Notes: generated from the sequence alone by a model not told the origin. A stretch of 64,000 nucleotides of DNA from Palsa-295 sp963781105 (GCA_963781105.1 CAWAED010000002.1:62001-126000), one strand, 5' to 3'; shown: positions 1 through 9,457, numbered from the stretch's first letter. Numbers and translations are program-made.

Positions 1-507
1 GTCGTCCGCCTTTGGGCTGGCGACCGTGAGCATGAGAGCAGCGGTATCTCCAAAATCGCTCTGGAAACTGATTGGGCCCGCGCCCTGAGGCAACTGAGAA
101 TTTAGAGCATTCAGCTTGAGGTTGATATCGCTGAATTGCCGCTTGGTATCGGTGACGCCCTCATCGAGTTGTATTGTCACAAACGAATAGCCCGGCAGCG
201 ATATGGACTTAATGCCGTAGTCCGCGTCTGTTCCTGGATGAATGGTCTTATTCTCGGCAGCAACATCCTCAATGCGTCGCGTAATGAATTGCTCGACCTG
301 TTGCGCCGTCGCGCCGGGCCACGGACAAGCCGCGACGCCGACGCGCACAGGGATTTCCGGGTCCTTTCGTTGCGGCATGGACTTATAGCCGAACCAACCC
401 CAAATGAGGACTCCGGCCAGAAACATCCAGGAGATGTGGGGATGCTCGACGAAGAATTTTGGAACATTCCGTCGATTACTGAGGTCTTGCTCGTTTTCGT
501 GTGCCAT
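1..507 (-). CDS. RND efflux pump inner-membrane subunit (N-terminal part, cut by window edge)
   Basis: This is the first 169 codons of an AcrB/HAE1-type proton-driven efflux permease, which exports compounds through a periplasmic adaptor and a TolC channel. The start at 507 begins MAHENEQDLSNRR. One hydrophobic segment (about residues 24-40) is followed by KDPEIPVRVGVAACPWPGA and a QQVEQFITRRIED helix, the usual start of the periplasmic porter domain after TM1. It lies 13 bp downstream of the membrane fusion protein gene and is third in a TolC-adaptor-pump operon. Substrate cannot be judged. The gene runs off the window with no stop, so its intactness is unknown. Confidence 0.9.
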   Translation of the reverse strand, partial: MAHENEQDLSNRRNVPKFFVEHPHISWMFLAGVLIWGWFGYKSMPQRKDPEIPVRVGVAACPWPGATAQQVEQFITRRIEDVAAENKTIHPGTDADYGIKSISLPGYSFVTIQLDEGVTDTKRQFSDINLKLNALNSQLPQGAGPISFQSDFGDTAALMLTVASPKADD

Positions 508-520
508 TTTTCCTCTACCT

Positions 521-1657
521 CTATGGAAGAACTTGTACCGAATCGCCGTCCTTCAAGCCGGCGGCTCCAACAACGACGATCTTTTCCCCTGGCTTTACAC
601 CATCGACTGCCACATCGCTCTCGTGCGTTTCGCCTAGCGTGACGTCGCGCAGATGCGCCACCCATTTGCCGCCTTCTTCCCTGGCAACGAACACCGCGTA
701 GCGTCCAGGTGAGGCAGGGTCGGCAACAACGGCACTCAGAGGTACGGCGGGAGCGGGAGCCTTTTGGACGCCAGACACTGTGAGCGAGGCGATCATCCCG
801 GGCTTCAAATAGCTCTGGGGATTAGGCACGGTCACCTCAATAGCGAAGACGCGATTTTTTTCGTCGGCGCTCGCGGCAATACTCGTAACCCGCCCGCTGT
901 ATTCTTTCGGATCATCCTGAAGATGAATGTTGAATTGTTGCCCCAGGCGTAGATGCCTTACGGCGTACTCGGGGACCCCGAAACTGATTTTGACCGCACT
1001 CGTATCGGCGATCGTAAAGGCCGTCGAACCTGGTTGGGCGAGGTTCCCTAGTTCAATGTTGCGGTCAAGGATGTATCCCGAGAACGGCGCTCTCAGATCG
1101 GCATCCTCAAGCGCCAGCTGCGCTTGGTGCAGACTGGCTTTAGCCTGATCCACACCCGCAAGGGTTGAATCGAATCTGGCCTGCGCTTGATCGAAATCGG
1201 GTTTGATCAAGCTCTTTGTGGCGTAGAGCGCCTTCGCGCGCTCGTAATCCTGCGTTGCTTGCACATGCTGCGCTTGGGCTTGAACGAGGGATGCCGCGGC
1301 TTGGTCGAGCTGATTCTTCAAATCCTGATGGCGAATTTGCGCGAGAACAGAGCTGCGGCTAACGTAATCTCCGGGACCTATGTCGCGACGCCGTCCATCT
1401 GCTCCCGCGACCTGCTTAATCTCCGTTACGTATCCTGCGGACTTGAATGACAAGCTCGCTTGGGCGAATGGCAAAACCGATGCTGAGTAGCGCAAATCTT
1501 CTGAAGACGATTCTAACGTCACATCCACTAGATGAACTGGCGTGGGAGACTTGGCTTCGACTTGCGTGGGTTGATGACAGCCGTTTATTACTGTCATTAA
1601 GGCCACAAGCACAGCTGCTTTTGCTATTCCGGGCCCTATCTTCAATTTGTTATCCAT
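521..1657 (-). CDS. RND efflux membrane fusion protein (HlyD/AcrA family lipoprotein)
   Basis: Periplasmic adaptor linking the RND pump to the TolC channel, 378 residues. A longer frame opens at 1771, but the ATG at 1657 has a GGAG about 9 bases upstream and begins directly with a lipoprotein signal (hydrophobic stretch, then VINGC with Cys27), so I chose 1657. Order: lipoyl half-motif, a long coiled-coil hairpin rich in Q/A (about residues 95-175), a second lipoyl half (DLRAPFSGYILDRNIELG), a beta-barrel domain, and a membrane-proximal domain near the C-terminus. It lies between the TolC gene and the pump gene. Confidence 0.92.
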   Translation of the reverse strand: MDNKLKIGPGIAKAAVLVALMTVINGCHQPTQVEAKSPTPVHLVDVTLESSSEDLRYSASVLPFAQASLSFKSAGYVTEIKQVAGADGRRRDIGPGDYVSRSSVLAQIRHQDLKNQLDQAAASLVQAQAQHVQATQDYERAKALYATKSLIKPDFDQAQARFDSTLAGVDQAKASLHQAQLALEDADLRAPFSGYILDRNIELGNLAQPGSTAFTIADTSAVKISFGVPEYAVRHLRLGQQFNIHLQDDPKEYSGRVTSIAASADEKNRVFAIEVTVPNPQSYLKPGMIASLTVSGVQKAPAPAVPLSAVVADPASPGRYAVFVAREEGGKWVAHLRDVTLGETHESDVAVDGVKPGEKIVVVGAAGLKDGDSVQVLP

Positions 1658-1773
1658 GATTTCTACTCCGCTCCGATTGCTTTCTCGAACTTTGCACTGG
1701 TTCTCCGAAATTCTGGACGCGCCCACTGACAGCGCACCTCGGCTGCCGGTTTGAGATGAGGCTGTTCGCATGG

Positions 1774-3237
1774 CTACTCTTCCCCCATTGACTTGCGCAA
1801 CTCAGCGAAGGCGCTCCAATAGGAGGAAAGCGCTTCCTGATACTGAGCATTGGTCTCCGAGCTCTTGGCTTGGGCTTCGAGAAGATCTTTCAAGAGCGAA
1901 GCCTGCTGTTTGTATTTGTCGTTCGTCACCCGGAGCTGTTCCACAGCGGCTTCATGAGCGGTCCGAGAAGCCTTAAGCAGCAAAGAAGCTTCCCGCCATT
2001 TGCGGAATTTCGCGCCCACTTCGACCGCGATCTGCGATTCTGTCTCTTGAATACCGTTGCGCGCTTGTTCGATCGTGTTGCTAGCCTCGACAACCTTGTT
2101 GTGGCGGCGTCCCCAGTCGAACGGCTCCCAAGTCAGAAGAAAACCGGCGGTAGCAACGTTTTGCGGAAGAACTTCCACGTTAGTGATTCCCTGATAGCGC
2201 ACAGAGAGACTCAGGTTCGGGATGTATTCGGCCTTCGCGAGACGCCGGTCATACTCGGCTTGTTTTTCTTGGAGACGCGCTTGGCGATTTTCGGGGCGGC
2301 TTGACAGAGCCTGCTGGCGGGCTGAATCGAGCGTCAGATCGCTGGCGTCCTGCTCTGGAATGAAGTCAACACGAAAAGGCGCGGCTACATCGCGGCCAAG
2401 CAGCTGGTTCAAGGCCTCGCGCTGCGTCGCGATGCCGTTTTCGGCAACGGACAAGTCGTAGTGCGATTTAGCTAAGCGGGCCTCGACATCCAGTACGTCG
2501 CCGCGCAGCGCTTTCTCTTCACTCTCGTACTGGGCCGTAATTCGTTCTGCTTCTTCGAGAGTCTTGACCGCCTCCCGCGCCGCATCTACGGTTGCCTGGG
2601 TCGCAACGAGATGAAGATATGCGCTGCGGACTTCCGCGGCGATTTTCTGGCGCTCGGCGCGTGTATCTTCACGGGCGATGTCGCGTGCCAATTCCGAGGC
2701 GTGAATCCCGAGGCCGATCTTGTATTGTTGTGTTAACGGTTGGTCAATGCTTCCGGTCAGGTAGGTCGTGAACACCGCAGGCGTGTGGATTTTGGCGTTC
2801 GTTGACGGGATTGGCCCAACGCCCGGATACGTGCCCAGGGAACCTTGCGGGATCGTGAAGTTAAACGAGTGCAGCAACTCTCCGCCAAGCATGGAGAATT
2901 GAAATTGCGGCTTCCGCAGGCTGCGCGCTGTATTCACTCGGAAGTCGTATTTCTGAGCCTCCAGCTCCGAGTTCTTCACAAGCCGGTTGTGTCGGAGTGC
3001 CAGAGTCACCGCGTCATTGAGCGTGAGGAGAGGGGCAGCGACATCATCGACCGAGGAGACCTGCTGTTGCTGGCCGAATGTCAGTTCCGGCGATGTTCCG
3101 ACCAAGAACGCAAAAATCAGGAACAAGCGTTTCCACGCGATCGTCTTACAAGATGCTCGGATGCCGAGTAAATGCGGTCGTGTCGGTCGGCCTGTCTGCC
3201 AGCACTTCGCTTTCTTTTTTGCAGCAATTAAGTTCAT
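1774..3237 (-). CDS. TolC-family outer-membrane efflux channel
   Basis: Outer-membrane exit duct of the RND system, 487 residues. The ATG at 3237 has a GGGGAGC Shine-Dalgarno about 7 bases upstream; the longer frame to 3390 has no such support. A signal peptide lies near residues 33-55 (KRLFLIFAFLVGTSPELTFG). Two repeated halves with long Gln/Ala/Glu-rich helices follow, typical of the trimeric TolC alpha-barrel, with LTLNDAVTLALRHN opening the first repeat. It is the promoter-proximal gene of the operon. No local regulator sits beside it. Confidence 0.9.
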   Translation of the reverse strand: MNLIAAKKKAKCWQTGRPTRPHLLGIRASCKTIAWKRLFLIFAFLVGTSPELTFGQQQQVSSVDDVAAPLLTLNDAVTLALRHNRLVKNSELEAQKYDFRVNTARSLRKPQFQFSMLGGELLHSFNFTIPQGSLGTYPGVGPIPSTNAKIHTPAVFTTYLTGSIDQPLTQQYKIGLGIHASELARDIAREDTRAERQKIAAEVRSAYLHLVATQATVDAAREAVKTLEEAERITAQYESEEKALRGDVLDVEARLAKSHYDLSVAENGIATQREALNQLLGRDVAAPFRVDFIPEQDASDLTLDSARQQALSSRPENRQARLQEKQAEYDRRLAKAEYIPNLSLSVRYQGITNVEVLPQNVATAGFLLTWEPFDWGRRHNKVVEASNTIEQARNGIQETESQIAVEVGAKFRKWREASLLLKASRTAHEAAVEQLRVTNDKYKQQASLLKDLLEAQAKSSETNAQYQEALSSYWSAFAELRKSMGEE

Positions 3238-3621
3238 GGTGTTGCTCCCCATTTGTGAGCAATGCATGAGGCATGCCAATTCATGTGTCTCGCAAATAGT
3301 TGAATCTACATGGGCAGGAGAGACTCTTGCCGTGATGCGCTGCCCGTATGCGGGCATTGCCGCTGCTAGCTGCCGCAGGCTCGTGAACACTGTAGTGATT
3401 AAGGTCTCGATTCATTTCTGCGGGGCGATCAGACAGGGTCGCAAATGAATCTCTCGCGGAAGAATGTGGACGATAGCGATAAAGGCGTGTAGGAAGCTAC
3501 GTCGATACGGAGAACAACAGACGCGGGGGGCAGTACCAGGAGGGAATCCCAAGTGGACAGTCACATGTTGCTGCAATATCGTGAGTGCCCGAGAGTTTCA
3601 GACTGCGTTTCGTGGCTGCGT

Positions 3622-3960
3622 TTAGCGAGGCTTGCGTCGGCGAGTGTTTGAGCGGGAAGCACCTGACGTGTTCGCATCCGATGCCTGACCCGGAGCAAGC
3701 CGAAGATGCAGCCGCTCACATATATCGAGGGTATAGGATGTTTGGGCGACGAATTTTGCCCCGAACCGACCAAAAGCCGATAGTACTTCTTCCCCCATAG
3801 CGTCGATGAACGTGACTTCTGTCAGATCGACGACCAGTGACTTTCCGTCGTGGCAATGCGCCATGAGCGTACAAGTGTTCTCTGCGTCATTACCGGTGAA
3901 TCGACCGTCAAGCTTGAGGCTCAGAACGTTTGCAGAATCGCGTATGTCAACGCGCAGCAT
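3622..3960 (-). CDS. STAS-domain protein (anti-sigma-factor-antagonist-like)
   Basis: A 112-residue single-domain protein. LSLKLDGRFTGNDAENTC and VVDLTEVTFIDAMGEEVL match the beta1-alpha1 and beta3-alpha2 core of STAS domains such as SpoIIAA. The usual phosphorylatable Ser/Thr after the conserved Asp is absent: residues 53-56 read DAMG. If it is a switch protein it may not be controlled by an anti-sigma kinase in the classical way. The C-terminus is basic (NTRRRKPR). It lies downstream of the sigma-54 activator gene in the same direction, 268 bp away, so co-transcription is uncertain. Confidence 0.75.
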   Translation of the reverse strand: MLRVDIRDSANVLSLKLDGRFTGNDAENTCTLMAHCHDGKSLVVDLTEVTFIDAMGEEVLSAFGRFGAKFVAQTSYTLDICERLHLRLAPGQASDANTSGASRSNTRRRKPR

Positions 3961-4227
3961 CGCACCTCCGTGAGAATCTAAGCAGCCAACGGCAGTCGGC
4001 TGGAGAGAATCCTGTGAGGAGGTTGCAGGTTTTATGCCAGAAATTAAGCGATGTAAGTTATTGAAAGTGCACGCAACTATCGAGGGATGCCTGGGGTCGC
4101 TTGTGCCCGACCGACGGGCAGTGCCGTGATGCGGGCACTATTGCCACTACCTTGAAGAAAACCGATGGAGCTCAATGGCCGCTTTGAAGGTGAGGGATCA
4201 GGACTGGTTTCCAGAGTGGCCGGAATC

Positions 4228-6288
4228 TCACCCCGAATAGTCGGCACGACTTACATTCAACTTGTTCATCTTGTTTTGGAGCGTCGTTCGCTTCAGCCCA
4301 AGGCGCTCTGCTGCCCCGCCCTTGCCGGCTATTCTTCCGGAGACCGCTATCAATGCGTCTATAATCGCTTGCCGCTCGGCTTGCTCGAAACTTGGCGCGG
4401 CGGAAGCTGCGGAGCGGATGGATGGCTTCTTCAACTCTGCACGTTGGACATTCAATTCGTCCCCTTGCGTGAAGATCACGCTACGCTCGATGAAGTTCTC
4501 CAGCTGCCGAATATTGCCCGGCCAATCGGCGTTCACCAGCGCCTCCATGGCCTGCTTCGGAACGGATTTGACGCGCTTTTGCATTTGTCGGGAGTGGCGC
4601 AAGACAAAATAGTGCACTAGGAGCGGAATGTCCTCGCGTCTTTCGCGAAGCGGAGGAATTTCAATCGGACAGACATTCAGCCTGTAAAAAAGGTCTTCGC
4701 GGAACTGATTGTTGCGTATCATGCTGTGCAGATCGCGGTGCGTTGCAGCAATCAAGCGAACGTCCACGCCGATCGTTCTTGTACTCCCCAGTCGCTCAAA
4801 CTCATGTTCCTGCAGAGCACGCAACAGCTTTGGCTGCAGCTCAAGACTGATATCGCCAATTTCATCCAGAAAGAGGGTTCCGTGATCTGCCAGCTCGAAG
4901 CGGCCTTTCTTTTGCATCAGGGCTCCGGTGAAAGCGCCCTTTTCGTGCCCAAACAGCTCGCTCTCTACCAGCCCGGAAGGTATGGCGGCACAGTTTAGTC
5001 GGACGAAAGTACGCTCGCGACGCGGGCTGAGATTATGAATCGCCCGGGCGAATAGTTCCTTGCCAGTCCCGGTTTCGCCGCGCAGGAGCACGGTTGAGCC
5101 GGTGGGGGCGACAATCGCAACCTGATCCAACACTTTGCGAAGGGCGGCACTTTTACCGACAATATCCTCGAAGTTGTATTCGGAGCGGATCTCCGATTCG
5201 AGATACAAGCGCTCTTCCTCCAGGCGATCCCTGGCCTCCGTGAGGCGTCCGTGGGCAATCGCGTTGTCTACCGCGAGCGCAATCTGAGTGCTGATTTGTG
5301 ACAATAGGTCGAGGTCCTGTTGACCGAAGTTGTCCGGCTGTCGGCTGCCCAAGCTCATCACACCTAGAGGGCCGTTTGCCGTTACCATTGGGGCGATCGC
5401 CATCGAGGTGATGGATTCGGCTTTGAGCTTCTCAGCGATTCGCGCGGGAAGCGTCTCAATTTCTTCGAATTTCAGCAGTTCAGGGATGTGAGCCCGCAGT
5501 TTTTGGTGATCGCTGTCGCTCAGTTCAGACTTAAGGACAGCAGTCAACGAACCTTTGCCGCTGGGGAAATCCAATACGACGCATTCAAGCTGGTTCGAGT
5601 TTTTATCGATCAACCAAAATCCGGTGAAGTCGTTCCGAAAATAAGTCCGGATGGATGCCGATGCCGACCGGAACAATTCGTTAATGTCCAGCTTGGAAAC
5701 GATGTGATTGTTGATCTCCAGCAACAGCCTGAGTCGATCCCGCTCTTTCACTACTTGACGCTGGTAAAGCTCTGCGTTGTCCCTCGCCAGCGCGCACTCG
5801 AGCGCGACAGCAACATGCGACGCCAGCGAACGAAGCATCTCGACGTCTTCGGGGGCAAACTCCTCGCCCTGCAACTTTGTTGCGGCGAGAAATCCGTATC
5901 GTTTCTGGGCGGCAGAAACCGGGAACAAATAGGAGCTTCGTCCGACAACCTCAGCGGCAAACGGAGCCAGCTCAGGATGCTTCAACATTTCCTGTGCTGT
6001 GTCCGGGATAAAAACCGGTTTCTGTTCCTCAAGCACCCGCGCCGCAGCGCCAATTCGTGACACTCTGGTTCCGATCTTGAGTGCAGGAGCGTCCGAGTCT
6101 CGATCGAAGTCGAGCACGCGCAGACTCTGCTCGTCATGGTCCAGAACGTAGAGTTCGGTTCCATGCAGTCTCGAAGTGCTGAACAGAACGTCACGCAGGC
6201 TGTGCAGAACGGCTTTGACCGTGGTCTGATCGGCCAGCGTGCTGGACGCATCCAGCAAAGTTCGATATCGATCTTCGGCGCTCCTCAT
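4228..6288 (-). CDS. Sigma-54-dependent transcriptional activator with two GAF domains (FhlA-like architecture)
   Basis: A 686-residue enhancer-binding protein that would remodel sigma-54 RNA polymerase. Order: N-terminal helix, GAF 1 (about 20-170), GAF 2 (about 195-350), coiled-coil linker, AAA+ domain (about 375-610) and a Fis-type HTH at the C-terminus (RLGLKRTTLQNKMNKL). The AAA+ domain shows Walker A GETGTGKE, the sigma-54-contacting GAFTGA loop (HEKGAFTGALMQKKGRF), Walker B GTLFLDEIGDIS and the DWPGNIRQLEN element. A stop in frame five codons upstream makes the ATG at 6288 the first usable start, although its Shine-Dalgarno is weak. The GAF ligand is unknown. No clear sigma-54 promoter was recognised nearby. 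Confidence 0.9.
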   Translation of the reverse strand: MRSAEDRYRTLLDASSTLADQTTVKAVLHSLRDVLFSTSRLHGTELYVLDHDEQSLRVLDFDRDSDAPALKIGTRVSRIGAAARVLEEQKPVFIPDTAQEMLKHPELAPFAAEVVGRSSYLFPVSAAQKRYGFLAATKLQGEEFAPEDVEMLRSLASHVAVALECALARDNAELYQRQVVKERDRLRLLLEINNHIVSKLDINELFRSASASIRTYFRNDFTGFWLIDKNSNQLECVVLDFPSGKGSLTAVLKSELSDSDHQKLRAHIPELLKFEEIETLPARIAEKLKAESITSMAIAPMVTANGPLGVMSLGSRQPDNFGQQDLDLLSQISTQIALAVDNAIAHGRLTEARDRLEEERLYLESEIRSEYNFEDIVGKSAALRKVLDQVAIVAPTGSTVLLRGETGTGKELFARAIHNLSPRRERTFVRLNCAAIPSGLVESELFGHEKGAFTGALMQKKGRFELADHGTLFLDEIGDISLELQPKLLRALQEHEFERLGSTRTIGVDVRLIAATHRDLHSMIRNNQFREDLFYRLNVCPIEIPPLRERREDIPLLVHYFVLRHSRQMQKRVKSVPKQAMEALVNADWPGNIRQLENFIERSVIFTQGDELNVQRAELKKPSIRSAASAAPSFEQAERQAIIDALIAVSGRIAGKGGAAERLGLKRTTLQNKMNKLNVSRADYSG

Positions 6289-6720
6289 GTCCTGGGTGCT
6301 CTACTGCCCGCGGCCTTGATACGTAGGCCCTATCAAATCACGCCGTCTGTCTACGATCAGCGTCAAAAGCCGTCTAGGCGCAAGACTTTTCGGTCAGGTC
6401 AGCTGAGTCAACTACGGACTGCCTTCCCCCGACATACGCGTGAGAGTAGCACCGCACGAACTGAGCGTCCATATCATGGATCGCGTCTTAGCCGCGCCAT
6501 TACCAGATTGGACTTCATTATTCCGTGTTGCGCGCCGAGGGTACGTCCTACGAAGCCTTTGCGGAATTTCTGCGTCACGTAATATTGTTTTAACGTGTGT
6601 TAGAACCGTTTCGACACATCAGCACAGCACACGTCTTGCGAGCGGAGTGTTCTAGGAACCTCAATTCTGAAGGTTCGCAATTCGTACAGTTCGGGGAGCC
6701 AACTTCTCGTTCTTCTTCAA
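6289..6720. other. Intergenic stretch between activator and integrase
   Basis: About 430 bp upstream of the activator and downstream of the integrase stop. No convincing gene or tRNA was seen. Because it borders the recombinase it is a natural place for an attachment site, but I could not find a matching direct repeat on the other side of the element. Confidence 0.4.
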
Positions 6721-7854
6721 TCAGTTACAGACGGCGATTTTCACCTCCTCGCTTTTGGCGGCCTGACTGTCACGAAAATGTAACGCTGCTCGCTTTCCGT
6801 ACAGTCGTTTGTTCGCTTTATCTACCGCATTGCGAACCTGGTCGGCCATTCCCAACTGGTAATGCCGTTTGGTTTCCGGACTGGTGTGCCGCATGGCGCG
6901 CTGCACGACCGCATCCGGTGCCGCTTCGCTGAGGCGAGTACAAAAAACGTGCCGGAGGTTGTAAATGGGAAAGGCCGGCACGCCCGCTCGTTTCAATGTT
7001 GTTTTCCAAGCGGTTTTTACGGTCGAGATGGACCGGTTTGGCAGAACCGGGCTCGGGAAGACATACTCGCTCTTTGAAGCCTGTTCCTTTTTCCATGCCT
7101 GCAAGACGTCGCAAGCGTATTGAGACAAAGGAATGGGCTCCGCCGAACCGGGGGTTTTCACGTTGTTGTTCAAGCGGATCAATTTGGCATCAAAATCCAC
7201 TTGAGACCAGCGCAGCGAAAAGCCCTCGCTGTAGGTTCTTCCTCCGGTCTGAGCGAGCAGAATGATCGCGACGCGAAGATAGACAGGCGCTGCGTCAAGA
7301 ATTCGCCGTTCCTCTTCGAGCGTGAGCATCCTTCGTGTCGGCCTTTCGCGAAGCTCATTGAAGTGTTTGACCTCCGCAGCGGGGTTTTCTGCGATGTACC
7401 TCCGCTTCGTGGCAAAGTCCAACATGCACTTCAAGCACTCGAGTTCACGATTGACCGTCGCTCCTTTGACCGTCTGGTTGAGGTGATGTTTCGACGGCTG
7501 TTGCCGACGTTGGTCGCGGTACGCCTCGACCATCGCTGCCGTGAAGTTATCCAGCTTGCGATCGCCGAAAAACAGCTTCAGATTGTTGATGTATGAGCGA
7601 TGACCTTTGACCGTGTTTTCCGAGAGTCCCGCAAAGTGTGAACGCTCGAACTCTTCACACAGCAGTCCGAACCTGATCCGTTCGCCCGGCCACCCGACCT
7701 TGAACAGCCCCATTGCGATCTCGCCTTCCCTTCTCTTCCAGATCTTCTTGGCGAGTTCTTTGCTGGTCGTCTTGGTCGATTCAAAGTACCGCTCTTCGTT
7801 CATTGTGTATGTCATCCACCAGAAGCGTGAAGCGTGTCTCTGATAGAGTCCCAT
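6721..7854 (-). CDS. Tyrosine recombinase / phage-type integrase
   Basis: A 377-residue site-specific recombinase. The N-terminal half carries a SAM-like DNA-binding domain (LSENTVKGHRSYINNLKLFF). The catalytic half shows Arg206 (GGRTYSE), a beta-hairpin Lys at 233, a box II reading YNLRHVF with Arg301, His323 (MRHTSPETKRHY) and the nucleophile Tyr332. The first histidine of the usual HxLRH box is replaced by Tyr298. Its ATG overlaps the TGA of the upstream HTH gene (ATGA), so the two are translationally coupled. It is the last gene of a degraded integrative element. Whether it is still active is unknown. Confidence 0.9.
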   Translation of the reverse strand: MGLYQRHASRFWWMTYTMNEERYFESTKTTSKELAKKIWKRREGEIAMGLFKVGWPGERIRFGLLCEEFERSHFAGLSENTVKGHRSYINNLKLFFGDRKLDNFTAAMVEAYRDQRRQQPSKHHLNQTVKGATVNRELECLKCMLDFATKRRYIAENPAAEVKHFNELRERPTRRMLTLEEERRILDAAPVYLRVAIILLAQTGGRTYSEGFSLRWSQVDFDAKLIRLNNNVKTPGSAEPIPLSQYACDVLQAWKKEQASKSEYVFPSPVLPNRSISTVKTAWKTTLKRAGVPAFPIYNLRHVFCTRLSEAAPDAVVQRAMRHTSPETKRHYQLGMADQVRNAVDKANKRLYGKRAALHFRDSQAAKSEEVKIAVCN

Positions 7855-8294
7855 CAGCGCTCCTCTGATTTACCGGAGCGGGGCGCCGACGGAATTATAC
7901 TGCGCTCGGAGTGAAACGGACGAGCGGGTCGCACGTGGCGGCTTTTGAATTCATCGAGACTCGACAATCGATACTGGAGGCGGCCGCAAAACTTACGTGA
8001 CTCGATTTCATGATGCTCGGAATAGCGGTAGAGAGTGCTGCGGCCGACCCCCAGATATTCGGCGGCCGCCGTGTGTTCAAGCCAGGAATCAGCGATTTCA
8101 AGAGGCATGTTTCGGGGACCCATTGAGAGCACGAATGGTTCCCGAGACGAAAGTGCCGCTATCAGTTTCTGCAGCGCTTCGATGACAGGCTCCTCGGTGG
8201 TGGGAATCACAACGACGTAGGCGCAGGCGGCCTGGTCGTTTGTGAGCCGATTTGCTCGATCAGTGCTGCCAGCCGGATTGGTAGCGGTTTCCAT
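7854..8294 (-). CDS. Helix-turn-helix protein, excisionase-like
   Basis: A 146-residue protein starting at the ATG at 8294 (METATNPAGS). The C-terminal half contains a MerR/excisionase-type winged HTH: WLEHTAAAEYLGVGRSTLYR, then an RLQYRLSSLDEF wing. The middle (EEPVIEALQKLIAALSS) is predicted helical. In the raw sequence this frame is continuous with the upstream primase frame, but that continuity is created by a frameshift. The primase's own frame stops at 8302-8304, just before this start. The stop overlaps the integrase start by ATGA. A role as excisionase or controller of the integrase is inferred from position and fold. Confidence 0.7.
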   Translation of the reverse strand: METATNPAGSTDRANRLTNDQAACAYVVVIPTTEEPVIEALQKLIAALSSREPFVLSMGPRNMPLEIADSWLEHTAAAEYLGVGRSTLYRYSEHHEIESRKFCGRLQYRLSSLDEFKSRHVRPARPFHSERSIIPSAPRSGKSEER

Positions 8295-8301
8295 AGTTGC
8301 C

Positions 8302-9191
8302 TCATACCCTTGTTCGGTCACGATCGCTTGCCTCCAAATCCGGAGGGGGCGATGCCGGATTTGGATCGCGCGGAACGGCACCCTCACTTGAAACAGATTG
8401 GCGGCGGATTTCTGCCTGTGCCTTCGTGACCGTGAGACGAGCGTAGTAGTCCGGATCTTATCCTCTGCGCGATAGTCGGCTATCTTGCGTATCACTTCCT
8501 CGGCAGCATCGCCGCGCGCGAGAGCGCGCTTCGCATAAGCCCAGTCCGCTTCGGACTGGCTCCGGTGTCCGAGCGGCATTTTTCGTGTGGGCCTGGAATC
8601 ATCTCCCAGATGGCGCGGGGCGTCCGGCGAATCTTCGTATGCCGCAAAATCGCGAAGGCGATAAATCTGGTCCGTTTCCTGAAGCGCGCGCACCAGAAAT
8701 CGTTCATTGTACTTTCGATTTACGAATCCCGGTACGCGCAATACTCGGGTTATATCCGTTGCGGCAATGTCACCTCGAAACGCTGTTGCCAGAGACCGTA
8801 GAACCGATTCGGCCTGGTCGTGGTCGAGACCGTCGACTCGCCAGATTACCTGGTGTTTCTCGGGAGAGGTATCCAGCACGAAATTGGGGGTGGGAATATC
8901 TCCGGACGTTCGTATGGCCTGCAGTGACGCACTGGCACCTTCATCCAGATCAAGATACACATGGCGGACCTCGCGGATGTTCTCCTTCGTCCTGTTGCAG
9001 GAGTTGTCCTTGATGGGGTTCATTCCGAGAAAGATGTCCGCGCCACCCTCGTTCTGTTCGTTGAGCCAATACAGAAACAGCGGGCTTGCGATCGCCTCCG
9101 CGGCGAGGATCCGCTGCAGCGTCTGCTTGCGAGTGCGGTTCCGGACAAGAACGGGCGACGCGGTCTTCCCTCGAATGGAGCGAGAGGACAT
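8302..9191 (-). pseudogene. RepB-like DNA primase, frameshifted near its 3' end
   Basis: The N-terminal part matches RepB/archaeo-eukaryotic-type plasmid primases: a FLGMNPIK motif, VRHVYLDLDEG with acidic residues, then NFVLDTSPEKHQVIWRVDG and TDITRVLRVPGFVNRKY. After ADYRAEDK (about 8460) the frame changes to low-complexity Arg-rich residues. Reading one frame over from about 8455 restores DPDYYARLTVTKAQAEIRRQ, followed by a Pro-rich tail and a TGA at 8302-8304, just ahead of the next gene. A single-base loss near 8455-8461 explains both observations. The protein would normally prime replication of a plasmid or integrative element. Sequencing error is an alternative to true inactivation. 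Confidence 0.65.
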
Positions 9192-9236
9192 ATTCCGACG
9201 CGGAAAGCATCCGTGGAAAGAATGACGCCGAATTCG

Positions 9237-9443
9237 TCATGAGTTGTTCCGCGGCGCGAGGTAGATCGCGCAGAAGTCGAACAGGTCAGCGTCGGGATCG
9301 TAGCTCTTGATTTCCAGGACTTCCGAGATGAACCGCCGTCCCGGACGCCGCTCGATCTGCACGACCACATTCAGGGAATCTCCAATGTTGCTCTTGACGG
9401 CGTCGAAACGATCTATCAGACGCTTGGACCAACATCGTTTCAT
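9237..9443 (-). pseudogene. C-terminal fragment of a CpaF/VirB11-type secretion ATPase
   Basis: About 68 codons with VVVQIERRPGRRFISEVLEI and YDPDADLFDFCAIY. This resembles the extreme C-terminus of CpaF/TrbB/VirB11-like type II/IV secretion ATPases, after the nucleotide-binding domain. No Walker motifs remain, and the frame begins abruptly where the neighbouring plus-strand regulator fragment begins. It is best read as the tail of a transfer gene whose body was deleted. It lies 45 bp upstream of the primase gene, in the same direction. Confidence 0.5.
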
Positions 9444-9457
9444 ACTTTGGTGTAAAC

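Noticed and set aside
4030..4075. A further inverted-repeat element copy near GTAAGTTATTGAAAGTGC
   Set aside because: The right half-site is wrong (TTGAAAGT instead of CTKACAST), so the match is too weak to count.
5488..6060. A 190-codon plus-strand ORF
   Set aside because: Antisense to the GAF domains of the sigma-54 activator.
6600..6720. A tRNA-like attachment site beside the integrase
   Set aside because: GGTTCGCAATTC-like sequence occurs but no cloverleaf can be drawn.
7854..9191. A single 445-residue primase-HTH fusion protein
   Set aside because: The linker is Arg-rich nonsense, while the neighbouring frame gives a coherent primase tail with its own stop just before the HTH gene's ATG.
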